Assembly (NCBI RefSeq): GCF_963678545.1
Contig: NZ_OY782870.1
Location: 1,736,001-1,800,000, forward strand
From: an uncultured Methanomethylovorans sp.
Lineage (GTDB): Archaea; Halobacteriota; Methanosarcinia; Methanosarcinales; Methanosarcinaceae
Length of the DNA: 64,000 nt
Direction: 5' to 3'
A program made the position numbers and the translations under genes. Positions 28,089-36,051 of this stretch are shown in pieces. The stretch's first letter is position 1; each line of letters starts with the position of its first letter. The notes beneath the pieces were generated by a model, which saw only the letters and a list, made by a program, of their open reading frames with translations, made no database searches and was not told the origin of the DNA.

Positions 28089-29279
28089 ATGAAATCACTT
28101 ATATTCAATCCTTTTTCCGGGGTAGCCGGAGATATGATCCTTGGATGTACTCTGGACCTCGGAGCTGACAGGGAAGCCGTAAAAGAACTTATAGAAGCCT
28201 CTGTACCTGTATCTGTTGACATAAGAGAAGTTGTAAAAGAAGGAATTAAAGCTGTAGATGTCAAGATAAATGTACCTGAAAGAGAGCATGTACGCACATA
28301 TCCCGAACTTGTGGACTTGATAAAGGAAGCAAAACTGCCTTCCAGAGTGGAGGCAAGTGCTCTTTATATTTTTTTGAAGATGGCAGAAGCCGAGGCTTCG
28401 GTTCATGGAGAAAAAGATCTTGAAAAACTCCATTTTCATGAGGTGGGACAAAGTGATGCCCTTGCAGATGTCATTGGTTCTTCGGCAGCTATCCATTCCC
28501 TTGGATGTGATTCTGTTTACTGCACTCCTATAAATGTGGAAAGTGGAACGATAGAATGCGCACATGGGACTCTGCCTGTACCAGCTCCGGCTACCCTTGA
28601 ACTACTCAGGAAAGGAAAACTCTATTTCAGAGGGGGAAATGAGGAAAAAGAACTTTTGACTCCGACAGGAGCTGCTATCCTTTCCCATTTTGCAAGACCT
28701 GTAGAGACCTTTCCTCCGGGGAGGGTAATTTCAATAGGCTATGGAGCCGGAGATACCGAGCTTAAAGGGCCAAATGTGCTTCAGGGAGTATTATCTGATT
28801 TGGATTCCTGTCTGATTCCGGATATGATAGAAATACTTGAGACAAATGCTGATGATGTAAGCGGAGAAGTACTTGGTAATCTGTTTGAGGAATTGCTTGC
28901 TATGGGGGCGAAAGATGTGGCAATTATTCCGGCAACAATGAAAAAAGGTCGTCCAGCCCATATTATCAAGGTCATTGCAAAACCAGAGGACAGTGCAAAG
29001 CTCGCCCGGAAGATCATTATCGAGACCGGTTCTCTGGGAGTAAGAGTTATCCCTACTCGGCACAGGTTAATGGCTGCCAGGAGAATAGAGTCACTTAAGT
29101 TTGAGATTGAAGGGGAGATATATGAAACTGCAATAAAGATTGCCAGGGACCCTGAAGGTGTCCTGCTCAATATCTCTGCTGAGTTCGAAGATTGTAAAAA
29201 GATCACGAAATTGAGCGGTATTCCTGTTAAAGAAGTTATGAGAAGGGCAGAGGAGGATGCAAGAAAGTTATTTTCCTAA
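28089..29279 (+). CDS. larC: LarC, nickel insertion / cyclometallase for the nickel-pincer cofactor
   Basis: LarC puts nickel into the pyridinium-dithiocarboxylate nucleotide, forming the nickel-pincer cofactor used by lactate racemase and related enzymes. The 396-residue protein is of normal full length and in one frame, unlike the split larC1/larC2 of Lactobacillus. Recognisable blocks are FNPFSGVAGDMILGCTLDLG, FHEVGQSDALADVIGS, PVPAPATLELL, LLTPTGAAIL and IEILETNADDVSGEVLGN. It lies 39 bases after larB. LarA and larE homologues are not in the window. Confidence 0.93.
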   Translation: MKSLIFNPFSGVAGDMILGCTLDLGADREAVKELIEASVPVSVDIREVVKEGIKAVDVKINVPEREHVRTYPELVDLIKEAKLPSRVEASALYIFLKMAEAEASVHGEKDLEKLHFHEVGQSDALADVIGSSAAIHSLGCDSVYCTPINVESGTIECAHGTLPVPAPATLELLRKGKLYFRGGNEEKELLTPTGAAILSHFARPVETFPPGRVISIGYGAGDTELKGPNVLQGVLSDLDSCLIPDMIEILETNADDVSGEVLGNLFEELLAMGAKDVAIIPATMKKGRPAHIIKVIAKPEDSAKLARKIIIETGSLGVRVIPTRHRLMAARRIESLKFEIEGEIYETAIKIARDPEGVLLNISAEFEDCKKITKLSGIPVKEVMRRAEEDARKLFS

Positions 29280-29950
29280 AATTTTTAAAGACTTGGGTTA
29301 AGCAAAAACCGACGAATTTCATGGTTTCAATTACTTTAGGTGTCGGAGAATTCAAACCAATTCCATTGAGCAAGAAAATAAATTCAATGGCTATGTGGAA
29401 AACTTTCTTTATCACCAATGTTCCCCACCTATCTTTTCATTTATCTGAAAGTACTTGCCAGTATCTGTCCTTTGCCGGACCTACGTGCCTAAGCAGGCTT
29501 TTTTCTTTAATATGGAGATATTTTGATTTAGTTCTTAGTAATTATCTACCACCGCCATCCGGCGGGCTGTCTGGGTCGCTTGCTATGATGTGCGAAACGG
29601 CGAAGCGGTAAATCAGGCTAATGGATCCAGTTTTTTTCGAAAGTGTCATAGAGGCTCAGGACCTATGAGACATCAAATAAGTAGAATTTAGGTAGGAAAT
29701 TATAGAATTCCTATTTATCCTTTATAATAGCTGGATTTCAAGAAAAAAGAGTTTGTCGGATTGGCACTGCATATTATTAAATCATCTATATCTCACTTTT
29801 TCTTATTTAGATTTTATACACTTTGATATCATATAGCTTACCAAGCATTTTTAGATATTATCTAGTTAGTTAAAGTTAAATTGAAATACTTGTACTTCTT
29901 CTGTTATGTATTTTTTGACATTGTATCTATAAGTGAGAACATGGACATAT
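29280..29950. other. Gene-poor gap
   Basis: No gene with a supported start was seen in these 670 bases. Short open frames on both strands have neither ribosome sites nor recognisable domains. Confidence 0.3.
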
Positions 29951-29958
29951 TTTATATA
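29951..29958 (+). promoter_or_regulatory. Box A for the 30007 gene
   Basis: TTTATATA stands 56 bases before the chosen ATG and shows that the longer open frame starting at 29881 cannot be the natural start. Confidence 0.45.
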
Positions 29959-30006
29959 TTTGGTAAATTAAAATGTAGAGTTATTACTATAATGGTGGTG
30001 CATGTA

Positions 30007-30795
30007 ATGCCCGTTGAAGAGGATACTACAACAAAAAAGATAGTAGATCAAATTGCCCTTAATATCAGAAACTACAATTTGGTTAACAAACGATACAATC
30101 TTGACTACCATCATTTTATTAGTTCAAGGTCTAAAGGAATAAAAAAAGAAAATGGTTTGAGCAATTGGCTTAAAACATCAGAAGCTAGTAAATCTATTTT
30201 CAGGTTTCTTAGTAATTTCAATATGAATGCCCGCGCAAGTAAACTCGTTGAGGTAACAACATTTCATTTGAATATACAAAGAATACTTGGGATTATAGAT
30301 GTGGATTGCTTAGGCTGCTTTGATATGTCCGTGAGCAAATTATCTATTCCGTGTGGAACTTCAACAGTCGCAAATGAACTTAAAACACTATTTAATTACT
30401 GTGCATCTCCTGGCAAATTCTCAAATTCCGGTGGTTTTGTAATTGGAAGTAAAGTTGCCCACTGTATTTTCCCTCATATGTGTCCTATGATAGATGCACA
30501 TCACATAGGCATTTCTTTGAATCGAATTCATGCAGATGATTATTTCCCCCCGGGCAATGTCTGGGCAGACTATCTGGGTTATTCTCCAAATGGAAAGTTA
30601 AATCCTTCTACTCAGGGAGCAGGAAGAAATTCCTGGAAAGATGATCAATTTTTATGTTCTATTGGTTTTTACGCCCGTGTCTATCAGCAGTGGCAGGAAC
30701 ATAATGGAAACCCGGGAATAGATACTTTTTTAAAGCTTGATATGGTTGACCATTGCTCCTGTATTCCCAGGATTATAGAAAAAGCTATGTGGTAA
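30007..30795 (+). CDS. Hypothetical protein (262 residues)
   Basis: The product has no domain I recognise. It is soluble, with several Cys and His residues in the second half (GSKVAHCIFPHMCPMIDAHH and LDMVDHCSCIPRIIEKAMW), which might bind metal. The ATG at 30007 was chosen because GGTGGTG precedes it by six bases and a TATA box lies 50 bases further up. The open frame extends upstream to 29881, but it would begin before that TATA box. It is convergent with the next gene, with a gap of only five bases. Confidence 0.6.
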   Translation: MPVEEDTTTKKIVDQIALNIRNYNLVNKRYNLDYHHFISSRSKGIKKENGLSNWLKTSEASKSIFRFLSNFNMNARASKLVEVTTFHLNIQRILGIIDVDCLGCFDMSVSKLSIPCGTSTVANELKTLFNYCASPGKFSNSGGFVIGSKVAHCIFPHMCPMIDAHHIGISLNRIHADDYFPPGNVWADYLGYSPNGKLNPSTQGAGRNSWKDDQFLCSIGFYARVYQQWQEHNGNPGIDTFLKLDMVDHCSCIPRIIEKAMW

Positions 30796-30800
30796 ACAAA

Positions 30801-31313
30801 TTATGTCTTTTTCATGGATTTTAGAGCAGTGATCAGCTCATCCGGGCGCCTGGAGTCAACGAGGAGGCTTTTTCCATTAGTGAGCTTGATCAGCACTTTT
30901 TCATGGCTGCCGCATTGATATGAAATTTTATTTGGATAGCGCCGAATCCTCCAGCTGAGAACTCTATCTAGAAGCCCACCTTTTGATCTCTCATAGGATT
31001 CAATACTGTTTAACGGATAGTGTTTAAAATTCCATTGTGTTGGGAAGTACTTTATATGCATTCCATCATCTCTAATTTCGGTTGTCATCTGTATTTTTGA
31101 GAAGACAAAGCCTAATATAACAAAAAGAAACACTGGAATTCCTGCTACAATGAACAGAATAGGCGGAGCTTCTGGAACTACAGCAAAGATAGATAGAAGG
31201 ATCATGATTATCGCCAGGGTAATCATCCCTGCAAAAGCAAGGAACCATATCCATTTATCAAAATACTGATATTCCTGGAATATGATACTATTCTCTGAAT
31301 GTGCTGTAGGCAT
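30801..31313 (-). CDS. DUF6141-like small membrane protein
   Basis: The 170-residue protein has two adjacent membrane spans (residues about 20-75) and a C-terminal soluble domain with TTEIRDDGMHIKYFP, SIESYERSKGG and NGKSLLVDSRRPDEL, a PH-like pattern that recurs in small bacterial and archaeal membrane proteins (DUF6141 as I recall it). GGGTGA lies eight bases before the ATG at 31313. Function unknown. Confidence 0.65.
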   Translation of the reverse strand: MPTAHSENSIIFQEYQYFDKWIWFLAFAGMITLAIIMILLSIFAVVPEAPPILFIVAGIPVFLFVILGFVFSKIQMTTEIRDDGMHIKYFPTQWNFKHYPLNSIESYERSKGGLLDRVLSWRIRRYPNKISYQCGSHEKVLIKLTNGKSLLVDSRRPDELITALKSMKKT

Positions 31314-31545
31314 GGATTTTTTCACCCAGTTATATGCTCTAGTTCTGGCATTAATTTTTGCTATTTCAGTACTTATTTATCAAACTTTCGATTTTATTCA
31401 GGAATCTGCTACACTAAAGCACAAATCTAATTGACTTCTATTTAATTAATATTAAAATTAGTTGAAAAAATTATACATTAGAAAGAAAAGAAATGATAAC
31501 ATTGAATGCTATCAAAATATGTTTTGCAGAAATCTTTTGTTATTT

Positions 31546-31701
31546 TCACAGGTCATGCATGAAATATTCCATACACGCCCGTTGAACAAAAAAGATCATA
31601 TTGTCCTTTAATTGTGCTTCTTGTTCTGAAAGCTCTTCCGAGTTCAGGTATCTAAAATAGATTTCCTGGAACTGAATAAATGTCGTTTTGTCGCGTTCCA
31701 T
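31546..31701 (-). CDS. Small hypothetical protein (51 residues)
   Basis: The ATG at 31701 follows GAGGGGAATTCT, so the protein is MERDKTTFIQFQEIYFRYLN and 31 more residues, ending in FVQRACMEYFMHDL. It looks like a helical, soluble, acidic miniprotein. A TATA-like TTTATATAC lies on the minus strand at about 31747-31755. No family recognised. Confidence 0.5.
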   Translation of the reverse strand: MERDKTTFIQFQEIYFRYLNSEELSEQEAQLKDNMIFFVQRACMEYFMHDL

Positions 31702-31954
31702 AGAATTCCCCTCATATGGTATGTTAGTTATATATACAATATTAGTATATAAATTTTCACGCAATTACTGCTATTGATTATACTTAAATAGAGAAAGGTA
31801 AACACTTTCATCTGATTCCTATTGAATTTACCTGTATTTTGTGTATAATTTGCACAAGACTGAACTTACATTTAAAAAGTTCAATCTGTTTTCCCTGTAA
31901 GCACATACTCTTATAGTAGGTATTAAATGTATACTGGCAAATGGAAGTTTAAAA

Positions 31955-32701
31955 ATGATCACTTATAGACTTTATACAGCTGCTGAAACAGAAGACAAAG
32001 ATTCTGAATTATACCATATTTTACTTTCTACTGTCCAGGAAAAGCACGGAATCAGCTATGATTTCGTAGATATTGATACTTTGAGTGATACCGAGAAAGA
32101 AACACTTGTTGAAGATATAAGAATTATAAGCAGGAAAAATGGGATTGGAGTAGTTAGTAAAGGTACTGGTGCTCTTCCTATTTCTCGTAAGAAGAAGCTC
32201 GGTAAAATATGTATCCTATTGAAAATGGATGATGGGCAAATAAAGAACATTTATCCTCATGAGATAAACAAGAAAAGAATAGATATTCCTTCTCACTTGA
32301 ACAGGGTATCAAAAGCAAGCAGTATTGATGAGATTAGTGACCATAGTTCGATTTCAGAACAGGATTTATCCCGAATGATCTCTACTTTTCCTGAACTTAT
32401 AGAAGAGGGATTAGAATTCGTTGATACTGAAGTGGAGATAGAAGGTGGAAGGATAGATGCTGTATTCAAAAGTAAGAATGGCGAATATCTTCTGATCGAA
32501 ATCGAGATAGAAGCCCGGGATAATGCTATAGGCCAGGTACAGAGATTTATCACATATTCAAATAAATACTCTATTCCTCGAGAGCAGATAAGGTTGGGGA
32601 TCGTTTGTGCTAAGATCGGTGAAAGCCGATTGAATGCATGCATAGGGGCTGGTATTGAAGTTTATCTACTTAAACTTGAAAAGAAAAATCCTAGAAGATG
32701 A
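31955..32701 (+). CDS. NucS/PD-(D/E)XK-like nuclease-fold protein
   Basis: The 248-residue protein has a C-terminal domain (residues about 130-225) with FPELIEEGLEFVDTEVEIEGG, RIDAVFKSKNGEYLLIEIEI and AIGQVQRFITY. This is the order of the NucS/EndoMS nuclease domain: an early Glu, GxID, then an acidic-x-basic strand and a Gln. The usual Lys of the E-x-K motif is Glu here (EIE), which could mean lost activity or a different metal site. The N-terminal 120 residues are not recognised. It stands alone, right before IS copy A. Confidence 0.65.
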   Translation: MITYRLYTAAETEDKDSELYHILLSTVQEKHGISYDFVDIDTLSDTEKETLVEDIRIISRKNGIGVVSKGTGALPISRKKKLGKICILLKMDDGQIKNIYPHEINKKRIDIPSHLNRVSKASSIDEISDHSSISEQDLSRMISTFPELIEEGLEFVDTEVEIEGGRIDAVFKSKNGEYLLIEIEIEARDNAIGQVQRFITYSNKYSIPREQIRLGIVCAKIGESRLNACIGAGIEVYLLKLEKKNPRR

Positions 32702-32713
32702 CCTAATGATTAT

Positions 32714-33616
32714 TTAAAACTTTGGCTTTGTAGAAATGCTCATTTGAACAATATATGTAACCTTGACATACCTGTCAAGGTTATGCACTAATAGTTTCAA
32801 TTTAACCTCTTTTGCTTGATTCCAATACTTTTTTGCCTTCACTTCTTCCCCGTATTTCCTTTTCAGAACAGAGAACATCGTTTCTACAAGATTTCTGCAA
32901 TGGTACAATATTTCCTCAAACTCATCGATCATTTTTCTACGATACTTACCCTTGATCTTCTTCCTTTTCCTTTCTCTCAAAGGAATCATAGCTACTGCGT
33001 CTAGTTCTTCCCTTACTAGAGAATGTATAGCTTCAGAATCGTAACCTTTGTCCATAAGGTAAAACTTTGATTGGCGATTTTTATGACATTGCCGTAGCAA
33101 TGTCATCGCATGCTTTGCATCATGGATAGGCTTACCAGATATCTTAAAACCAGTGATAATAAACTTCTTTGTATCAATGGAAATACTCACTTTTAGGAAT
33201 GATCTACGTTTCTTTCCAGTCCTAAAAGAGTAATAGTAGCTACAGTGACCACTCGTAAATCCACTCGAATCAATGGCAATTATCTCTATTTTTTCGCCAT
33301 ATGAATAGAACAGTTTTAGTGTTTGCTGTAACAACGATCTGAAAAGAATTGACCTAAGTCTAGTTATAAACTTGTGAAGTGTGGTATAATGTGGAACCTC
33401 TTTTAAACCAATTCTTAACTTCAAACTCTCCATTAATTCAACAAGTTCAACAATACTTCTGTAATCTACATTAAGATATTCTTTTAACAAAATCAAGGTC
33501 AATAGCTGGTGTTGTGTATATTTCCTTTTCGAATATTTGCAACTATAGATCGGCAGGTGTGATTTTCCTGATACAGCTAAAGCTGTATCAACAAACTTTA
33601 AGTACTTATTTGACAA
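32714..33616 (-). CDS. IS transposase, copy A
   Basis: The 300-residue DDE transposase has [20 protein letters not shown] (first Asp), [19 protein letters not shown] (second Asp) and [20 protein letters not shown] (Glu), and an N-terminal helical part with [22 protein letters not shown] is the start, after GGGGATGAT. The frame has no stop codon inside the element. It reads through the left terminal repeat (codons SISTKP) and stops in host DNA at 32714, so the last two residues (KF) come from the target. Confidence 0.93.
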   Translation of the reverse strand: MSNKYLKFVDTALAVSGKSHLPIYSCKYSKRKYTQHQLLTLILLKEYLNVDYRSIVELVELMESLKLRIGLKEVPHYTTLHKFITRLRSILFRSLLQQTLKLFYSYGEKIEIIAIDSSGFTSGHCSYYYSFRTGKKRRSFLKVSISIDTKKFIITGFKISGKPIHDAKHAMTLLRQCHKNRQSKFYLMDKGYDSEAIHSLVREELDAVAMIPLRERKRKKIKGKYRRKMIDEFEEILYHCRNLVETMFSVLKRKYGEEVKAKKYWNQAKEVKLKLLVHNLDRYVKVTYIVQMSISTKPKF

Positions 33617-33723
33617 AACACAATCATCCCCTTTGTGTTTCAGTGGAAAGTAATACTCAGGGGATTTATTCTTTTTAAATTATTAGGTCAAAATAAAAGC
33701 AAAAGTAGCATTTCTACAGAGCC
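32724..33723. mobile_element. Insertion sequence copy A (1,000 bp, IS5 family, ISH1-like)
   Basis: The element is bounded by 17-bp terminal inverted repeats, GGCTTTGTAGAAATGCT on the left and the complement of GGCTCTGTAGAAATGCT on the right (16 of 17 match). It is flanked by an 8-bp target duplication AAAACTTT. The interior appears identical to copy B at 47396-48395. Length, GG-ended repeats, 8-bp duplication and transposase type point to the ISH1 group of IS5. Confidence 0.93.
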
Positions 33724-33803
33724 AAAACTTTTACTACAAAAAAGAAATCAGAAGGAGTTTTCCCTCCTATAAATGGAAATTAATAGTAATTTTTCAACTC
33801 ACA

Positions 33804-33905
33804 TTACTTTCTTTTCTGGGATCCACCAGATGGATATGTGTGGTAGGAAGCTTCTTCTTGTGCTGGCTTCTTGGAGCCTGCTTTTTTCTGTTCCTTTGCT
33901 ACCAT
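33804..33905 (-). CDS. Lysine-rich miniprotein, family 1, copy 1 (33 residues)
   Basis: An ATG at 33905 follows a strong GGAGGTGAGCTAA site. The product starts MVAKEQKKAGSKKPAQEEA and ends SYHTYPSGGSQKRK. It is highly basic, without hydrophobic stretches, and probably unstructured. Copy 2 differs mainly by synonymous or conservative changes, with the reading frame kept, which indicates selection for protein. It may bind nucleic acid or an acidic partner; this is inference. Too short for most gene callers. Confidence 0.75.
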   Translation of the reverse strand: MVAKEQKKAGSKKPAQEEASYHTYPSGGSQKRK

Positions 33906-33967
33906 TTAGCTCACCTCCGAGTGGCGAATGATATTTTTGGGAATTAGTACTAGTTTTTCAACTCACG

Positions 33968-34069
33968 TTACTTTCTTTTCTGAGATCCACCAGATGGATA
34001 TGTGTGATAGGAAGCTTCTTCCTGTGCTGGCTTCTTAGGTGCTGCTTTTTTCTGTTCCTTTACTACCAT
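33968..34069 (-). CDS. Lysine-rich miniprotein, family 1, copy 2 (33 residues)
   Basis: The ATG at 34069 follows the same GGAGGTGAGCTAA. The product starts MVVKEQKKAAPKKPAQEEA and has the same SYHTYPSGGSQKRK end as copy 1. Protein changes are confined to A3V, G10A and S11P, while several third-codon bases differ. It shares the KEQKK motif and the basic KRK end with the family-2 miniproteins upstream. Confidence 0.75.
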   Translation of the reverse strand: MVVKEQKKAAPKKPAQEEASYHTYPSGGSQKRK

Positions 34070-34151
34070 TTAGCTCACCTCCGAGTGGCGAATGATATTT
34101 TCTGTCCATTCCTATAAACAGTGGCATATTCGGTAGGAGATATTAGATTTT

Positions 34152-34170
34152 CTGCAGTCTCAAACTGCAG
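34152..34170 (-). terminator. Short perfect hairpin between the miniprotein groups
   Basis: CTGCAGT and ACTGCAG form a seven-pair stem around the loop CTCAA, 83 bases before family-1 copy 2 on the minus strand. It may end the upstream transcript or mark an RNA processing site. Confidence 0.35.
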
Positions 34171-34380
34171 TCATCACTGAAAGCCTCCAAATTGCCTAGA
34201 TGCCGAGAACTATAGATTTACTTAGTCACTCAGCAAAGTATAATATTAAATTAAAAGTATATTAATTTTGTGAATGGAATCTAGGTATATCCTTAAAAAG
34301 AAAAAATAATATAATTAAATATGGGATGTTAGTAGTAGATTAACATTTAATGAACTTATTAATTAAAGAAAGTAAAATAT

Positions 34381-34395
34381 GGGGGTCTAACCCCC
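34381..34395 (-). terminator. GC hairpin after the family-2 miniproteins
   Basis: GGGGGT and ACCCCC pair around CTA, 22 bases after the stop of copy 3 when read on the minus strand, followed there by ATATTTTAC. It is the strongest candidate terminator of the three-gene group. Confidence 0.45.
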
Positions 34396-34417
34396 CCGAA
34401 AACAGATATTTTAGTAA

Positions 34418-34492
34418 TTACTTTTTTTTCTGCTCTTTTGCAGGTGCTGGGGCTTTTACTCCCTTCTTCTGTACATCCTTTTTCTGTTCCAT
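34418..34492 (-). CDS. Lysine-rich miniprotein, family 2, copy 3 of the array (24 residues)
   Basis: ATG at 34492 after GAGGTGAAAACA. The product starts MEQKKDVQKKGVKAPAPAKE and ends QKKK. About half of the residues are basic, and an Ala-Pro hinge lies in the middle. The protein is identical to copy 4. Confidence 0.72.
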   Translation of the reverse strand: MEQKKDVQKKGVKAPAPAKEQKKK

Positions 34493-34551
34493 TGTTTTCA
34501 CCTCATCAAGAAAATATTAGTTTGACAATAGCTTTCGATAATTTTAAGTAA

Positions 34552-34626
34552 TTACTTTTTTTTCTGCTCTTTTGCAGGTGCTGGGGCTTTTACTCCCTTC
34601 TTCTGTACATCCTTTTTCTGTTCCAT
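34552..34626 (-). CDS. Lysine-rich miniprotein, family 2, copy 4 of the array (24 residues)
   Basis: ATG at 34626 after GAGGTGAAAACA. The protein is identical to copy 3, and the DNA around it is nearly so, which shows a recent duplication. Confidence 0.72.
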   Translation of the reverse strand: MEQKKDVQKKGVKAPAPAKEQKKK

Positions 34627-34685
34627 TGTTTTCACCTCATCAAGAATATACTAATTGATCAATAGCATTCGGTAATTTTGAATAA

Positions 34686-34760
34686 TTACTTTCTTTTCTG
34701 TTCCTTAGCAGGTGCTGGGGCTTTTGCTCCCTTCTTCTGTGCGTCCTTTCTCTGTTCCAT
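34686..34760 (-). CDS. Lysine-rich miniprotein, family 2, copy 5 of the array (24 residues)
   Basis: ATG at 34760 after GGAGGTGAAAAACA, the best ribosome site of the three. The product starts MEQRKDAQKKGAKAPAPAKE and ends QKRK. Against copies 3 and 4 it shows only K4R, V7A, V12A and K23R, all conservative, plus several silent changes. It is first in the likely transcript. A TATA-like sequence lies upstream in the very AT-rich 34860-34905 stretch. Confidence 0.72.
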   Translation of the reverse strand: MEQRKDAQKKGAKAPAPAKEQKRK

Positions 34761-35109
34761 TGTTTTTCACCTCCGTCGGGATAAATACCGATTTGCCAAT
34801 AATAGACGGTGAACCATCAATAGACATTAGGTCTATCTGGACAATCACTCATCAATCATATTATCGGCATTTATAATATATAAATTTAATTATATATGAC
34901 TGCAGTTGATTAGGGGGTAATTCGATAACAATCGGCAGCTAGGCTTTAATGTCAAATTTGAATGTACTTTTAAAGTTCACTGAAAAATTTAACTTTAACA
35001 AATGTTATGACAGCCCATGAATAAAAAATTAAAAGTAGTACTATCCTGCTGAAATGGCTTAAGTGCAAACCGTTACAGATTTAATACATCTTCTCCATAA
35101 TATCCTGCA

Positions 35110-35250
35110 TTGGACCCTTTGGATCGTATCTTTATTCCCAAACATGCCTGGAAATCCGGGATTCCCGCATTGATCACATATTTAATGGACCTGTGGTATG
35201 AAGAAGGGAAATGGGCCCAGAAGTGCATTATCAACGATAAACTCTGGTGA
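35110..35250 (+). CDS. Possible small or 5'-truncated protein before the thioredoxin reductase gene
   Basis: A frame beginning at TTG 35110 encodes DPLDRIFIPKHAWKSGIPAL, then ITYLMDLWYEEGKWAQKCII, and ends NDKLW at a TGA that overlaps the next gene's ribosome site (GGTGATATGG). Composition looks like real protein, and the coupling to the next gene suggests an operon. No start with a ribosome site was found, so it may be the tail of a gene whose front was lost. No family recognised. Confidence 0.35.
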   Translation: MDPLDRIFIPKHAWKSGIPALITYLMDLWYEEGKWAQKCIINDKLW

Positions 35251-35255
35251 TATGG

Positions 35256-35549
35256 ATGACCAAACACGAACATATAGTTGAAAAGACCAAGGCGTGGCTC
35301 TCAAGGTATGCTGATAAAAAAGGGTATATTCTGAATCCTGATGAAGAAATGTTGCATTTAGTCATTGAAGGTCTTACAAAGAATCGAAATGAACTCGGGC
35401 GCCAGTATTGTCCCTGCAGGATAGTTACTGGAGACGAGGAACAGGACAAGAACATTATTTGTCCATGTGTGTACCATGAAGAAGAGATCAAGGCCAGTGG
35501 AAGTTGTCATTGTGGTCTTTTCTTTAAGAATAATGGGAATGAATCTTGA
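35256..35549 (+). CDS. Ferredoxin:thioredoxin reductase, catalytic-subunit type
   Basis: The enzyme passes electrons from reduced ferredoxin through a [4Fe-4S] cluster to a disulfide, normally of thioredoxin. The 97-residue protein has the full set: YCPCRIV, ICPCVYHEEEI and GSCHCGLFF, which supply the four cluster cysteines and the two redox cysteines. GGTGA stands five bases before the ATG at 35256. It heads a tight operon with a poly-ferredoxin-like protein and two formylmethanofuran dehydrogenase subunits, an unusual setting. Confidence 0.9.
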   Translation: MTKHEHIVEKTKAWLSRYADKKGYILNPDEEMLHLVIEGLTKNRNELGRQYCPCRIVTGDEEQDKNIICPCVYHEEEIKASGSCHCGLFFKNNGNES

Positions 35550-35573
35550 TTCGTCTTATAGAGGATAGGTACC

Positions 35574-36032
35574 ATGGCCAATGTGATGGAGATTTACCAG
35601 CTATTGCCAAAGACAAACTGCAAAAAATGCGGTAAAACTACTTGCATGGCCTTTGCAGTGGATCTGCTGGCACGCAAAATGAAAGTAGAAGACTGTCCTC
35701 CACTTAAGGAGGAAAAATACCGGGCAGGATATGAAAAATTAAGCGAATTGATAACTCCAGTGGATAATGTAACCGAAACTGGTTTTCTTGTCCATGAGGA
35801 TAAATGTATTGGCTGTGGCAACTGCGTAGTTGCCTGTCCGGTAAATGTGGCAGCTGATCCAAACGGAACTGGGAGTGGCAGGGCTCCTACCAACGACAAA
35901 GTGATCCTGATTATAGAAGATGGCATAGTCCGGCCAGCAAATATTCATGAATGTCGCCGTTTTGGTCCTAACAAGACCTTGTGCTATGCGTGCATCGACA
36001 CATGCCCAACAAAGGCAATAGAATTTGTATAA
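35574..36032 (+). CDS. Iron-sulfur protein with an N-terminal four-cysteine domain and ferredoxin domain
   Basis: The 152-residue protein begins with LPKTNCKKCGKTTCMAFAVD plus a later ECPP-like DCPPL, the small four-Cys domain known from the corrinoid/Fe-S subunit of acetyl-CoA decarbonylase and from related redox proteins. A ferredoxin part follows with CIGCGNCVVACPVN and, near the end, CYACIDTCPTKAIEF, enough for two [4Fe-4S] clusters. It lies 24 bases after the thioredoxin reductase gene and just before fwdB, so it is probably the electron carrier between them. Confidence 0.88.
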   Translation: MANVMEIYQLLPKTNCKKCGKTTCMAFAVDLLARKMKVEDCPPLKEEKYRAGYEKLSELITPVDNVTETGFLVHEDKCIGCGNCVVACPVNVAADPNGTGSGRAPTNDKVILIIEDGIVRPANIHECRRFGPNKTLCYACIDTCPTKAIEFV

Positions 36033-36051
36033 TCTTGCAGGAGTGATTATT

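Larger units (their letters stand above)
33790..34110. repeat. Tandem duplication, 164-bp period, carrying two miniprotein genes
   Basis: Two near-identical units, offset by 164 bases, each hold a ribosome site, a 33-codon gene and about 60 bases of flanking DNA. The spacer sequence before each gene (GAGTGGCGAATGATATTTT on the plus strand) is conserved too, so whole gene units were duplicated. Confidence 0.8.
34410..34790. repeat. Tandem triplication, 134-bp period, carrying three miniprotein genes
   Basis: Three units with stop codons at 34418, 34552 and 34686 repeat at exactly 134 bases. The first two are nearly identical along their length. The third has diverged, mostly at silent or conservative sites. 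Each unit has its own ribosome site. Confidence 0.8.

Noticed and set aside
29321..29611. Open frame of 96 codons on the plus strand
   Set aside because: No ribosome site, no domain and unlikely composition; the overlapping minus frame is no better.
34410..34790. Regular repeats that look at first like a CRISPR or satellite array
   Set aside because: The 134-bp and 164-bp units are whole gene units with ribosome sites and conserved reading frames, without short identical repeats and unique spacers.
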